Counted from the first letter of the stretch, positions 34,142 to 43,847 are shown. The stretch is DNA of 64,000 bases from Nocardia niwae NBRC 108934 = DSM 45340 (GCF_001613465.1 NZ_BDCK01000021.1:62001-126000); one strand, 5' to 3'. Translations and numbers: made by a program. Notes: generated by a model from the letters alone, not told the origin.

Positions 34142-35440
34142 ATGGGCAATGCTGGAAGGCGACGGCGACCGCTGAAGACCGTCACGGGCGTCAGCGGCGC
34201 GGTCAGCGTGTACGCGGCGGCCATCGATCCCACCGCGACCACGGTCGCCTCATCCATCGAGGTCGCCAAGATCGCCGAACAACACAAATTCGACGCTCTC
34301 TTCGCCGCCGACCTGCTCAGTTTCGGCGCACAAGGCGCGATCGGCGCGCAGGAACCGTTGATCTTCCTGTCCGCGCTGAGCGCCGTCACCTCCCACGTCG
34401 GGCTCATCGCGACGGTGACCACCACCTTCCACCACCCCTACAACCTCGCCCGGCTGTTCGGCACACTCGACCACATCAGCAACGGCCGCGCCGCCTGGAA
34501 CGCGGTCACCTCCTCGGTAGGGGAGGAGAACTACGGCGACCAAGACCTGCCGGGCCCCGAAGACCGCTATGCCCGCGCCACCGAATCCCTCCAGGTGGTC
34601 AACGCCCTGTTCGACAGCTGGCACCCCGGCGCGCTGACCTCCGACGGCAGCGGCGGCGCGATCCTGGACCCCACCCGCATCCGGCCCATCGACCACGCGG
34701 GCCAGCACTTCACCGTGCGCGGACCGCTGAACATCCCACCCCTGCCGCAGCGCAGGCCGGTCCAGTTCCAGGCCGGGCAGTCCGCGGGCGGCGTCGAACT
34801 GGGCGCGCGCTTCGCCGAGGTGGTGTTCACCTCGCTGCCCACCCTCGAAGACGCGGTCACCTACACCAAGCGCATCCGCGCCCGGGCCGGCGAACTCGGC
34901 CGCGCCGAGGGCCTGCCGTTGATCATGAGCTCGTTCCACGCCACCTACGGCGCCACCGAAGCCGAGGCCCGACGCCTTGCCCGGGAACAGGCGGAGGCGA
35001 CCGACTTCGAGGCCGGACGCGCCGCCCTCGCCGACATGCTCGGCGGCGGCGTCGATCTGTCCGGCCTCCCGTTGGACAAGCCCCTCCCGGAGAGCGTGCT
35101 GCCCGACGTGGCGTCCGTGCACCGCAGGCGCGGCCGCGTGGAGATCTTCAGCAACTTCGCCCGATCGGGAAAAACACTGCGCGAACTGATCATCGCCGCC
35201 AAAGACACCGGCCACTGGGCGGCAACCGGAACCCCCGAACAACTCGCCGACGCAATCCGGGAACGCTACGAGGCAGGTGTGCTCGACGTGATCTCCCTCG
35301 GCGGGCTCGCCGACGAGCGCACCCGCGACTTCGTCGTCAACGGGCTGCTGCCGGAACTACGCCGCCACGGCATCGTCGGATCCGACTACGTCGGCGCGAC
35401 CTTCCGCGACAACCTCGAACTCCCCCCGCTCCCGAACTGA
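34142..35440 (+). CDS. LLM-class flavin monooxygenase (NtaA/DszA-like) with an atypical N-terminus
   Basis: A 432-residue luciferase-like monooxygenase of the NtaA/SnaA/DszA/SoxA branch, with KFDALFAADLL, HPYNLARLFGTLDHISNGRAAWN split across 100-125, VTSSVGEENYG, and QAGQSAGGVELGARFAEVVF. These enzymes use FMNH2 from a separate reductase to oxidise chelators, sulfones or antibiotics. The first barrel strand normally reads LNLFLxGxGHHxxxWR; here residues 1-30 are a different Arg-rich lead (MGNAGRRRRPLKTVTGVSG), and no better upstream start exists. The start may be wrong or the N-terminus altered. No reductase gene is adjacent. Confidence 0.85.
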   Translation: MGNAGRRRRPLKTVTGVSGAVSVYAAAIDPTATTVASSIEVAKIAEQHKFDALFAADLLSFGAQGAIGAQEPLIFLSALSAVTSHVGLIATVTTTFHHPYNLARLFGTLDHISNGRAAWNAVTSSVGEENYGDQDLPGPEDRYARATESLQVVNALFDSWHPGALTSDGSGGAILDPTRIRPIDHAGQHFTVRGPLNIPPLPQRRPVQFQAGQSAGGVELGARFAEVVFTSLPTLEDAVTYTKRIRARAGELGRAEGLPLIMSSFHATYGATEAEARRLAREQAEATDFEAGRAALADMLGGGVDLSGLPLDKPLPESVLPDVASVHRRRGRVEIFSNFARSGKTLRELIIAAKDTGHWAATGTPEQLADAIRERYEAGVLDVISLGGLADERTRDFVVNGLLPELRRHGIVGSDYVGATFRDNLELPPLPN

Positions 35441-35450
35441 CGCGCCGCAC

Positions 35451-35639
35451 CCACGATCTCCTCCAACGCCCACTTCGCCGACAACGCCGCGAAGACCGGT
35501 CACGCGATCGCCCAGACCCCGCTGCTCGTTCGTCTACCTCCGGCACGCCGACGGCGCGGAGCTGGAATACGTGCAGTGGTCCCCACAGACGGGGGCGCGC
35601 GTGTGGGGACCGGACCGCCCGTCGGCCGCTAGCGGGTGA
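35451..35639 (+). pseudogene. Possible fragments of a VOC-like protein
   Basis: Two short coding-like fragments in different frames. The first reads TISSNAHFADNAAKT (from 35451). After a frame change near 35519 the second reads SFVYLRHADGAELEYVQWSP and ends at TGA 35637-35639. The order resembles the extreme ends of a glyoxalase-fold protein with its middle missing. This is a weak call; the second fragment overlaps the end of the membrane protein gene on the other strand. Confidence 0.25.
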
Positions 35640-36546
35640 GGATCGGCGCCGAGGGCGAACGCCGCTCGGCGGACGGGTGCCCCGGCGGGTAGGTGTTCCG
35701 CACCCAGGTGACGTTGGCGACCAAGTCGTCGTCGAAAACGAGTTCGTCCCACAGCAGCCGCTCCGCGGCATCCGCGGTAGGGTGCGCCGCCGGACGTGGC
35801 GCCGGCCGCGGCGCCTCGGCGGCGACCGGAGGTTGCGGCTGCTCGGCGGGCAGCGGAGTCACCAGCCACGACAGCGCCCGCATCGGGCTCGAACCGTAGC
35901 GCCGACTGCCCTGCGCGACAGCGGCCACCGCACCGGCGCAGCTGAGCACACCGGCGATGAACGCCACAAGCGTCAGTCCGGCGCCGGCCATGCGCCGATC
36001 ACCGGTATCCGAAGCGGCCGTCGCGCCCTCGTCGAAGAAACGATGCAGCAACCCCGCGCCGAGGCCTTCGCCCGGATCGATCAGGATCCGCAGTTCCGGC
36101 CCCCGCGCATTCAGATACAGCAGCGCGATCAGCACCAGAATCGCCGCCGCCACACTCGAGCCCATGATCACCTGAGCCAGCACCCGCGTACGCGACCGCA
36201 GCTGCGCCACCACCGCGAACACGGTGATCATCATCGCGGCCGCCGCCAGCAGACCCCAAGCGCCACTGATGTTCACGTCACGGAACTTCGACACCGACCA
36301 CTCGTCGAAACCATGGGTGATCCCGGTGACCCGGCCGAACGCGTCGGAGCGAGCCTCACCACCCGAACCCGACGCCGACAACCACGGCTGGAACAGCAGG
36401 GCGAAGCCGGCCGCACTCGTGGCCGCGGCGAACAAGAACCCCCAATCCACACCCCGTGGTGGCGTCGCGCCGCGTGCCCTGCCTCCGGAGCCGCGGCTCC
36501 GACTGTCTCGCGCTTCGCTGACCTGCCAGGGGGTTGGTTGTACCAT
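35629..36546 (-). CDS. Multi-pass membrane protein of unknown function
   Basis: A 305-residue protein with four probable membrane spans: about 35-55 (WGFLFAAATSAAGFALLF), 95-115 (GAWGLLAAAAMMITVFAVV), 125-145 and 190-212. Between spans two and one is a Ser/Gly-rich extracytoplasmic loop. The C-terminal 85 residues are Pro/Ala-rich and end in NTYPPGHPSAERRSP. No catalytic motif is seen. It is isolated, with the LLM gene convergent. Confidence 0.75.
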   Translation of the reverse strand: MVQPTPWQVSEARDSRSRGSGGRARGATPPRGVDWGFLFAAATSAAGFALLFQPWLSASGSGGEARSDAFGRVTGITHGFDEWSVSKFRDVNISGAWGLLAAAAMMITVFAVVAQLRSRTRVLAQVIMGSSVAAAILVLIALLYLNARGPELRILIDPGEGLGAGLLHRFFDEGATAASDTGDRRMAGAGLTLVAFIAGVLSCAGAVAAVAQGSRRYGSSPMRALSWLVTPLPAEQPQPPVAAEAPRPAPRPAAHPTADAAERLLWDELVFDDDLVANVTWVRNTYPPGHPSAERRSPSAPILTR

Positions 36547-36982
36547 TGCTCCAGTTTCGCCGGTGCCGCATGAATTTCCCTGCCGTTCAATGCAATAACA
36601 GTGGAATTGCCCGAAGGCCGGAAATCACGGCACATCAATGAGATGTAATTCGATCGGGCATCATCGGCCATCGACGAAAATCACCGTATGCAGCGCGGCG
36701 GCAGCAGGCAAGCGTGATCGATGTCCCACCCATCACCGCAGCTACCGGGGCATACAACCCCGAGTGACCCAACCGATGAGTAACTTTTCGCGCACAGCGT
36801 TGAACTCGGCTTTCACGATTCCGCCACCGAACCCCGAACCCCGACCACACCCAATTGCTGTGACAGGCTTAACAACCGCGCAATGGGACTTCGGTCACAA
36901 ACCCGCACCCCAGACCTGCACCCGCCGTGCAATCGCGAACCGCCCGCGCCCCAGCGCATTCCACCGGCACCGCATGAAGCGC
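36547..36982. other. 436-base stretch without a supported gene
   Basis: Between the membrane protein start and the proteasome gene's end. Frames here are short, with no family resemblance. No pup or prcA gene, terminator hairpin or repeat was found, which matters because the proteasome alpha gene would normally follow here. Confidence 0.5.
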
Positions 36983-37792
36983 TCAGAGCGCCTGCGCCGC
37001 ACGCGCGTCGGCGACCACACCCGCGATCGCCGCCAGACGCTCCTCCGGAACCTCCACCGCACCCTCGGCGTCCACCAGCACCGCGGTGGGATAGATCGCG
37101 CGCAACAGATCCGGCCCACCCGTCGCGGTATCGTCATCGGCCGCGTCGAACAACGCCTCCACCGCCAGCCGCAACGCCGCCTGCTCATCGATATCGCGGT
37201 GATAGGTCTTCTTCAACGACGACTTCGCGAACACCGACCCCGAACCGACCGCGGTATAACCGAAACGCTCCTCCTGCCGCCCACCCACCGCGTCATACGA
37301 CACGATCCGGCCCGCCCCGGCGTCCACGTCGTAACCCACCAGCACCGGAATCACCGCCATACCCTGCAACGCCGCAGGCAGATTCGCGCGCACCATCGCC
37401 GACAACTTCGTGGCCTTGCCATCGAACGTCAGCGACGCCCCCTCGATCTTCTCGTAATGCTCCAGCTCCACCGCGAACAACCGGATCATCTCCAGCGCCA
37501 TCCCCACCGTGCCCGCGAAACCGGCCGCCGAATAGGTGTCGGTGACGAACACCTTCTGCATATCCCGCGTCGCCACCAGATGCGCCATCGTGCCCCGGCG
37601 ATCACCCGCCACCAGCACACCACCGCGATAACCGATCGCCACGATCGTCGTACCGTGCGGCGCCGACTCCACCCCACAACCGGCCTCGAAACCCACCTCC
37701 GGCAACAACTGCGGCGCATACCGGTGCAAGAACTCGGAGAAAGACGCCGCCGGATACCGCAAGCCCAGCGGCAGGTGACTATCGATGGTCAT
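36983..37792 (-). CDS. prcB: Proteasome beta subunit without adjacent pup or prcA
   Basis: A 269-residue 20S proteasome beta subunit. A 47-residue propeptide ends at HG before the nucleophile Thr48 (GTTIVAIGY). The catalytic set is complete at the expected spacing: Thr48 (Thr1), Asp64 (Asp17) and Lys80 (Lys33), with the GDRRGTMAH and AAGFAGTVG motifs. In mycobacteria and Nocardia the genes run dop-pup-prcB-prcA. Here neither pup upstream nor prcA downstream is present: a GH1 gene lies 115 bases upstream and a 436-base gap downstream. It is therefore either a second, orphan beta subunit or the result of rearrangement. It would need an alpha subunit from elsewhere to form the barrel. Confidence 0.95.
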   Translation of the reverse strand: MTIDSHLPLGLRYPAASFSEFLHRYAPQLLPEVGFEAGCGVESAPHGTTIVAIGYRGGVLVAGDRRGTMAHLVATRDMQKVFVTDTYSAAGFAGTVGMALEMIRLFAVELEHYEKIEGASLTFDGKATKLSAMVRANLPAALQGMAVIPVLVGYDVDAGAGRIVSYDAVGGRQEERFGYTAVGSGSVFAKSSLKKTYHRDIDEQAALRLAVEALFDAADDDTATGGPDLLRAIYPTAVLVDAEGAVEVPEERLAAIAGVVADARAAQAL

Positions 37793-37907
37793 GAATCACC
37801 TTTCCGGGCGGAGCGTGCACCACCCCCGAACGCGACACGTGCTCTGCGCCGACGTTACCGCAACACCATCACCACACGCCGACAACCGGCAACGCCCGAA
37901 CCCGCCC

Positions 37908-39227
37908 CTAATCCGGATCCTCCCCCGCGCAGGTATCCACCGCATCGATCTGCAGACAGGGGACCGGAGCCCGTGTCGGCCGATAAGACGGCGCCACACC
38001 ACCCGCGCGGATCAGCCGGGCATACGCGTCGACCCCATCGGTCGCACGGCGCGTCAACTCCGGATCGGTCAGCACGTCCACCGTGTAGAGCCCGAACCGC
38101 GGAGCATACGACCCCCACTCGTAATTGTCCGTCAGACTCCAGTAGTTGTAGCCGATGACATTCATCCCATCGGCCTTCGCCCGCTGCAACCAATACACCG
38201 TGTCCCGCAGATGGTCCGCGCGGGTATAGCCATCCGGCCGCGACTGCCCGTTCTCCGTCGGAAGACCGTTCTCCACCACATACAGCGGACGCCCCGGGAA
38301 CTGGCGCGCGTAATGCCGCAACGCGTAATAGATCCCCTCCGGATGCACCGGCAACTCCCACATCGCCGGACCCCCCTCCGCGCCGCCCTGCGCCGCCTCC
38401 CCGGTCTGCGGCAGCGGCGCGAAATAGTAATCCACCCCGATGAAATCCAGCTTCGCCGAGATCCGATCCACGATCGGCTGATTCACCTCCGTCTCCGCAC
38501 CCGCCACATAGCCCAGATTGCTGGTCACCTGCGCACCCGGCCGATACTCATGGATGACGTCGTAGATCACATTGTGCGCCTGCGCGATCCGATCCAGCAT
38601 CACCGGCGCCTCCGCCACGCTGATCCCGCCCGTACGCAACTCGGTGCCGACATACGCCGCGGGCTCGTTGAACGTCACCCACAACGGATCACGCGCGGCA
38701 TACCGTTGCACCACCTTGCGCATATTCGACAGCCAATCCTCCACCATGCCGGGATTGCGCCACCCGCCCCGATCCGACGCCCACCCCGGATACACCCAAT
38801 GATCCAAGGTCAGCATCGGCCGCATCCCCGCCGCCACGATCCGCCCGATCATCTTGTCGTAGAACCCGAACGCCGCCTCGTCCCAGGCATGCGGCGCCGG
38901 TTGCAGCCGCGCCCACTCGATCCCCACGCGATAGACCCGCACACCCAGACGCGCCGCCAACTCGATATCGGAGCCATAGCGGTGAGCGAAATCCACCGAA
39001 TCGTGATACGGATCCACCGTCTCACCCGACGCGATGAAACGCGACCAATTGCTATCCGGCGCATGACCTTCGGACTGAAACCCAGACGACGCCACACCCC
39101 ACAAGAAATCCGCATCGAACGCAGGCAACTCCCGGCTCGTCTGAGCAGCGGAAACACCCGAAGCCATCAGCACAGCCGCAGCAGCCGACAGCGCGGCGAA
39201 CCCGCGCCGGTGAGTCCGTATACGCAT
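37908..39227 (-). CDS. Secreted family 1 glycoside hydrolase (beta-glucosidase-like)
   Basis: A 439-residue GH1 enzyme with a signal peptide (RRGFAALSAAAAVLMASG, probable cleavage after VSA at 27). Catalytic acid/base is E188 in TFNEPAAY; nucleophile is E319 in YVVENG; the aglycone-side WGVASSGFQSEG motif near 43-54 is present. It probably hydrolyses beta-glycosides outside the cell. ATG 39227 was chosen because it starts the signal peptide; the longer frame to 39308 adds a hydrophilic lead. Same strand as the orphan prcB, 115 bases apart. Confidence 0.9.
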   Translation of the reverse strand: MRIRTHRRGFAALSAAAAVLMASGVSAAQTSRELPAFDADFLWGVASSGFQSEGHAPDSNWSRFIASGETVDPYHDSVDFAHRYGSDIELAARLGVRVYRVGIEWARLQPAPHAWDEAAFGFYDKMIGRIVAAGMRPMLTLDHWVYPGWASDRGGWRNPGMVEDWLSNMRKVVQRYAARDPLWVTFNEPAAYVGTELRTGGISVAEAPVMLDRIAQAHNVIYDVIHEYRPGAQVTSNLGYVAGAETEVNQPIVDRISAKLDFIGVDYYFAPLPQTGEAAQGGAEGGPAMWELPVHPEGIYYALRHYARQFPGRPLYVVENGLPTENGQSRPDGYTRADHLRDTVYWLQRAKADGMNVIGYNYWSLTDNYEWGSYAPRFGLYTVDVLTDPELTRRATDGVDAYARLIRAGGVAPSYRPTRAPVPCLQIDAVDTCAGEDPD

Positions 39228-39412
39228 CGCCGTAGCGTAGCTGTGGGATTGCTGACAGCCTGGGAGAGATCTGCGTGTCGCCGGTTGCGCAACCATCACG
39301 ATCCACACCGACCCCCTGCGCCCAGCGCGACCAGCGGAAAACGCCGCACAACCTCACACGAACGAATCGATTGACCGAGCACATCCGCCGCCGATCGACC
39401 AGACTTGCCCAG

Positions 39413-40504
39413 GTGACCAGATACGCATTCGATGCCGACCGCGCCGCCCTCGTCGCCACGTGGGCGACCGGACGAGGCGACCTCGCCCAGACGGTGGCCA
39501 CCCTGCCCCCGCAGGTGACCAGGGACCAGGCAACCGATCTGGCGTCGAACCTCACCACCCTCTCGCGGTTCCAATGGCGCACCTACACCCACCCCGCGAG
39601 CGCCGCCGGCGACCCCGACGTCCCCAACAGCGAAGCATGGCGCCGCGCCGAAGAACGCCGCAACTTCAAAGAAGTCGAAACCGGCCTGCGCAGCCCCCAC
39701 CTGCCCACCGACGAAGGCCTGCTCGTCTCCTACAGCGGCGTCATCGAATCCGCCCACCGCATCGGACGCACCCTCCACGACATCGACGACGCCGCCCTGC
39801 TCGACACCGTCGCCGCCGAAGTACGCACCGAACAAGAAGCCATCGAATCCGCCGAACGCGGCGACCTCTCCGGCCGCGCCCGCCAAGCCGTCGAACTGTC
39901 CCGCCCCGACGTATCCCCGGCCCAGGTCCACGCCGCGGACGCACTCCTGCGCGCCGACCCGCTCGGCAGCATCGAACTGTTCACCGAACTCGACCCCGCC
40001 TCCGCCTCCGTCGCCGCGGCACACTGGCTCTACGCCGCCGCCGAAGTCGCCGGAGAAGCCGCGAACACACCCACCACCGATGTCGTCACCGAAGCCGACG
40101 ACATCGAAGCCCTCCAAGTCGAAACCCCCACCCTCGTGCTCGAACGACTCGCCGCGGGCGACACCCCGACCGAAGTCGTCCTCGACCTCATCGCCGAAGC
40201 CATGGCCGTCCACGAAGGCCGCGTCCCCGCACCCTGGAGCCTCGTCGCCCGCGTCGCCGAAATCGAAGCCCAGGCCCACCGATTCGGCGTCGACGCCGAC
40301 ACCCGCGAAGCAATGCTCACCAGCTTCCGCATCAGCCGCCTCGACCCCGCCCGCCCCGCCCTCGACCTCCTGGAAGACCTCCTCGACGGCATCCGCGGCT
40401 GCCTGCTGCTCTACGCCGCCCACACCGACCACGACGACCCCGAAGCCCACTTCGCCGAAGACGTACGCCTGGAAGCCGACGCCGACCCCGAAGACCTCCT
40501 CTGA
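39413..40504 (+). CDS. Acidic hypothetical protein
   Basis: A 363-residue, very acidic protein (many Glu/Asp/Ala) without membrane spans, signal peptide or a recognised domain. It contains regular helices with repeated Ala-Glu patterns (TVAAEVRTEQEAIESAERGD) and ends in ADADPEDLL. GTG 39413 was chosen; the frame is open to 39275 but the upstream part is Arg/Thr-rich and unlike the rest. Divergent from the GH1 gene. Codons end almost always in C, in line with the strand composition here. Confidence 0.65.
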   Translation: MTRYAFDADRAALVATWATGRGDLAQTVATLPPQVTRDQATDLASNLTTLSRFQWRTYTHPASAAGDPDVPNSEAWRRAEERRNFKEVETGLRSPHLPTDEGLLVSYSGVIESAHRIGRTLHDIDDAALLDTVAAEVRTEQEAIESAERGDLSGRARQAVELSRPDVSPAQVHAADALLRADPLGSIELFTELDPASASVAAAHWLYAAAEVAGEAANTPTTDVVTEADDIEALQVETPTLVLERLAAGDTPTEVVLDLIAEAMAVHEGRVPAPWSLVARVAEIEAQAHRFGVDADTREAMLTSFRISRLDPARPALDLLEDLLDGIRGCLLLYAAHTDHDDPEAHFAEDVRLEADADPEDLL

Positions 40505-40549
40505 ACCCCCGGGCGGGATACGGCCACACCGGTCCCGCCCACGAAGGGC

Positions 40550-41788
40550 TCAACCGGAGACTTCGACGGCTTCCGCGGTCGACCAGGTGCGCAGCGCGCG
40601 ATACACCGCCTCGTGATTCAGCAACGTGAAATGATGCGCCGACGCCAGATGCATCCCCTTGTCGACGTCGAACCCGAGACGGCGAGTCCGATCCCGACCC
40701 GAACCACTCGGTATGAGAACCAGCCCGTCACCGATCACACGGCCCAGCGGATGCCGCGAACTGCGCGTCACCGTGGCGGTCACGAAATAATGCTCAGCCC
40801 CCACCAACAGCGGAACCTCACGAACCACCCGGCGACGAAGAGCGTCAGCATCCAGATCCCGCCAATCCTCGTCCACCAGAGAGCCGTCCCGAAGATCCCG
40901 GATCCCCGCGCTACGCCGACGCAACAGCCGCCCGAACGGACGAGTCTCGGGAAACCGCACCAACGCCGCCGACGCGAAATGCACCAACTGCTCCAGCGGC
41001 GCACCCATATGAGGTGAACCCAGGCACACCACCTGCCGGACCAGACGCACCCACGGCGATCCGGCCTCGCTCGCCACGAAGCACGCACCCCGCGCGACCA
41101 GACCGCCCATCGAATGACCCACCAGCGACACCCGCTCGATCGGCACCGGCCACCCGTCGACCAAGCGCTCCATCAGTTCGCTGAACTGCGCCGCGTTCTC
41201 CGAGATATGCAAGCCGGAGTTGTACCGAACCTGCAGCGCCGTACAGCCGACATCACCCTCCAGCCGCTCGGCATAGGTCGGCCCACCACCCAGACGCCAC
41301 GCATGCTCGCTCTCCACCAACCCATGCAGGAAAACCACGACATGCGCGCCCGGCCGCCGGACCCGCGCGCCGACCAGCTCCGCTCGAACCGGATCTCCAT
41401 CGATCCGGAACGTCATCGGACCGGCCAGAATCGGTCGCGTCTGCTCGAGATCGTCACCGATCAAACCCTGCAAGGCGGCGAGCAATCCCGAGCCGTACAC
41501 CGTGCGTGACGGAGCTTCACCGGGCAGATCCGCCGCCCGTTCGGCGACCATGCCCGCCGCCGCCGCCGATCCGCTGACCACACGGTAGACACTCTCGGCG
41601 ATCACATCGTGCATCAGCTCGACCGGCGCCACCGCCGGTCCCACACCCCACCGCACCGCGGTGAACACCCGATGCGCGATCGCGCGATGCACGGCCGCGA
41701 TCCCCTCTACGGCTCCGCCGAGTTCGTCACCGGCCAGCCGGACCAGCGCCCTGACCTCCGCTTGCCGTTGGCGCGCGCTCTCCGTCAT
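40550..41788 (-). CDS. PGAP1/lipase-like alpha/beta hydrolase
   Basis: A 412-residue alpha/beta hydrolase. The oxyanion strand is VVVFLHGLVESEHAW and the nucleophile elbow VGHSMGG, with an SPHMGAPLEQL segment after it and a likely catalytic His in SAHHFTLLNH. An N-terminal helical region of about 130 residues precedes the core. No signal peptide from ATG 41788. It is preceded by a 20-bp quasi-palindrome and by the SMP-30 gene on the same strand, 43 bases upstream. Confidence 0.85.
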   Translation of the reverse strand: MTESARQRQAEVRALVRLAGDELGGAVEGIAAVHRAIAHRVFTAVRWGVGPAVAPVELMHDVIAESVYRVVSGSAAAAGMVAERAADLPGEAPSRTVYGSGLLAALQGLIGDDLEQTRPILAGPMTFRIDGDPVRAELVGARVRRPGAHVVVFLHGLVESEHAWRLGGGPTYAERLEGDVGCTALQVRYNSGLHISENAAQFSELMERLVDGWPVPIERVSLVGHSMGGLVARGACFVASEAGSPWVRLVRQVVCLGSPHMGAPLEQLVHFASAALVRFPETRPFGRLLRRRSAGIRDLRDGSLVDEDWRDLDADALRRRVVREVPLLVGAEHYFVTATVTRSSRHPLGRVIGDGLVLIPSGSGRDRTRRLGFDVDKGMHLASAHHFTLLNHEAVYRALRTWSTAEAVEVSG

Positions 41789-41793
41789 GCAAT

Positions 41794-41813
41794 CAGTGTA
41801 CAAGTGTGCACTG
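41794..41813. promoter_or_regulatory. Quasi-palindromic operator candidate
   Basis: CAGTGTACAAGTGTGCACTG lies just upstream of the hydrolase ATG at 41788. The outer five bases (CAGTG/CACTG) and several inner positions are symmetric. The size fits a TetR-type operator. No regulator gene is adjacent, so the cognate protein is unknown. Confidence 0.35.
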
Positions 41814-41831
41814 AAAAGGTGGCGCCGAACC

Positions 41832-42830
41832 CTACGGCACCCGAGAGACAGCCACCGCCCGCTCGGTGAGGCTGCCCAGATACAGCACACCATCCTGCTC
41901 GACCACCCCGGTCACCATCGCGTAATCGGTGCCTTCCACCTGGAGGTCGTGCACGACTTCGCCCGCGAAGTCGACCGCCATCACCCACACCGTTCGCGCC
42001 GGTTTCGGCTGCACCCAGGTGGGCAGCGTCCACACGATGCGCCGCAGAATGCCCGGCAGCGGAAGAAGCCGGTCCAGCAGCGGATTCCGTGGCGAGGGAA
42101 GAGTGATCCAGATCAGGCCGTCGCTGCCGAGTCCCAGGTTGTCCGGGAATCCGGGGAGATTCTCGACCAGCCTCTCCCACGTGCCCGCCTTGGGGCCGGT
42201 CAGCCAATAGCGCGTCAACCGGTAACCGCCCGTCTCCGCGACCACCACACTGGAACGATCCGGCGCCAGGACGAGACCGTTGGCGAACTGCAGATCCCGC
42301 ATGAGGGTCTCCACCCGACCCGCGGGATCCCGGCGGAACAGGCGACCGGTACCGGAGTGTTCCAGAATGTCGCCCATGTACTCGTCGAGGGAATACCGGC
42401 GAGACGACGCCGAGAAATAGATCGTGCCATCGGCATCCCGCACGACATTGCTGGCGAATCGCAGTCGCTCACCATCGACCTCGTCGACCAGCACGGTCAG
42501 CGTGCCCTCGGTGTCCAGTTCCAGCAGTCCACGTTCGAAATCGCAGATCAGCACGCGTCCGTCGGGATCGGCGTGCAGACCGAGCGGACGGCCGCCGGTG
42601 TTCGCGAGCTCCCGGACATCGCCGGTCGCCGGATCGATGCTGAGAATCGCGCCGGTCTCGATGCCTGCGATGATCCTGCCGTCGGGGGAGAGCACGACAT
42701 CCTCGGGTCCGGCGCCGGGCAACTCCAGGCGCCGGACCGCGGGGAGGGGCGGGGTGCTGTGAGTTCGGCGTGCCCGAGCAGGGGAGGGTGGCGGCGTCCA
42801 ACGCTGCGGCTGCATGGTCGAGGCAAGCAT
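41832..42830 (-). CDS. SMP-30/gluconolactonase/strictosidine-synthase-like protein
   Basis: A 332-residue six-bladed beta-propeller protein. Blade signatures include PEDVVLSPDGRIIAG, GRPLGLHADPDGRVLICD, FASNVVRDADGTIYFSASS, FANGLVLAPDRSSVVVAET and FPDNLGLGSDGLIWITLP, which matches the strictosidine-synthase-like branch. The family hydrolyses lactones or is enzymatically uncharacterised. ATG 42830 (or 42815) begins the conserved part; the frame stays open to 42977. A Tn3-family transposon is inserted about 230 bases upstream. Confidence 0.88.
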   Translation of the reverse strand: MLASTMQPQRWTPPPSPARARRTHSTPPLPAVRRLELPGAGPEDVVLSPDGRIIAGIETGAILSIDPATGDVRELANTGGRPLGLHADPDGRVLICDFERGLLELDTEGTLTVLVDEVDGERLRFASNVVRDADGTIYFSASSRRYSLDEYMGDILEHSGTGRLFRRDPAGRVETLMRDLQFANGLVLAPDRSSVVVAETGGYRLTRYWLTGPKAGTWERLVENLPGFPDNLGLGSDGLIWITLPSPRNPLLDRLLPLPGILRRIVWTLPTWVQPKPARTVWVMAVDFAGEVVHDLQVEGTDYAMVTGVVEQDGVLYLGSLTERAVAVSRVP

Positions 42831-43053
42831 GGCATGAGGGTAGCCCGGGGGAGTGCGGAGTTCTCGGAGGAAACGGTTCGGGTAGGGGGCTGCGCGGCGG
42901 CGGAAGTGCACGACCGAAAAGGGCGAGCCGGACCGCGAGTATATAAATGTGGTTACGTAGATATGCGCATCTAACAATAGATGTCCTTCTGTGCATCAGC
43001 CGCAACGACCACAAACCACCGAAACGACAAGGAGGGGAGAGGATCGCCGCCGA

Positions 43054-43058
43054 GACGA
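43054..43058. repeat. Target-site duplication, left copy
   Basis: GACGA directly abuts the left terminal inverted repeat; the same five bases follow the right one at 48036-48040. Five-base duplications are the Tn3-family norm. Confidence 0.9.
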
Positions 43059-43114
43059 GGGGTCGCCGTAGGATCGGCCGAATTTCGGGCGGATATGGCG
43101 TAACCCGCTGGTAG
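43059..43114 (+). repeat. Tn3-family left terminal inverted repeat
   Basis: 56 bases beginning GGGGTCGCCGTAGG and ending CCCGCTGGTAG. It matches the reverse complement of 47980-48035 at all but two positions (C/A at position 6, G/T at position 14). Confidence 0.93.
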
Positions 43115-43142
43115 AGGTCTAGTTTCGCGCGCTGGGTGCTGG

Positions 43143-43847
43143 TCAGGCCGGGGGTTGCCGGTTGAGGCGGTCGCGGTAGATCCGGTATGCCTTGCGGTCG
43201 GCGGCAGCGTTGCTGTGGGCGAGGGGTTCGGCGGCGGCCAGCAGTGCCTGGTGGATCTGTGGTGGTGCGGTGACGTGCAGGCTGTAGCCCTGGCCTCGCC
43301 GTATCTGCTGGCCGTCGCGTAGGGCGTGGCGTTCGGGTTCACCGAGGTCGGCGGTATGGGCGGTGAGGTGGTGGGCGAGCTTGCCCGGCATCTCGATTCG
43401 GATCGAGCGGGGTTTGTTGATATCGGCGGGGTCGGGTTGTTGGGGCCGGTCGGGTAGCAGGTCGGCGAGTGCGGTGCGGATCGCGACGCGGCTGACTCGG
43501 TGTTGTCGGGCGAGGGCGGCGATGCTGGCGCCTTCTCGGCATTGGCGGCGGACTTGTTCGAGGTCCCCGTTGGTGGCGACCTGGGGGCGGCGCCCCGATA
43601 TCGCACCGTTGGCGCGGGCGGCTGCCAGGCCCTCGCGGGTGAGTTCGTTTTGCAGGTCGAGCTGGAACTGGCCGACCGAGATGAGCACGTTGACCAGCAT
43701 GGTGGTGGTCGCGTCGGCGGCGGCCAGGTCGGTGATGCCCGACAGCGCGCCGGAGAGCACCCGCAGTTTGACCTGGTGCCGCTGGCACCATTCGCGCACG
43801 GCGAGGATGTCGGGCAGGTCGCGGCACAGCCGGTAGAGCTCGGACAC
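43143..43847 (-). pseudogene. tnpR: Serine recombinase/resolvase, 5'-truncated
   Basis: A 234-residue open frame from GTG 43847 that matches serine recombinases from mid catalytic domain onward: SELYRLCRDLPDILAVREWC, QFQLDLQNELTREGLAAARANG, then a helix-turn-helix (GASIAALARQHRVSRVAIRTAL) and an unusual 90-residue tail. The first ~55 residues, including the YARVS motif with the nucleophilic serine, are absent. The frame is open to 43922 (RYARPGDRLTV) and then hits a stop. It cannot cut DNA. The breakpoint coincides with the inverted repeat at 43910-43935. Confidence 0.75.

Noticed and set aside
36638..38158. A 506-codon + strand frame across the prcB gene
   Set aside because: Arg/His-rich shadow; prcB on the other strand has a complete catalytic set and conserved motifs.
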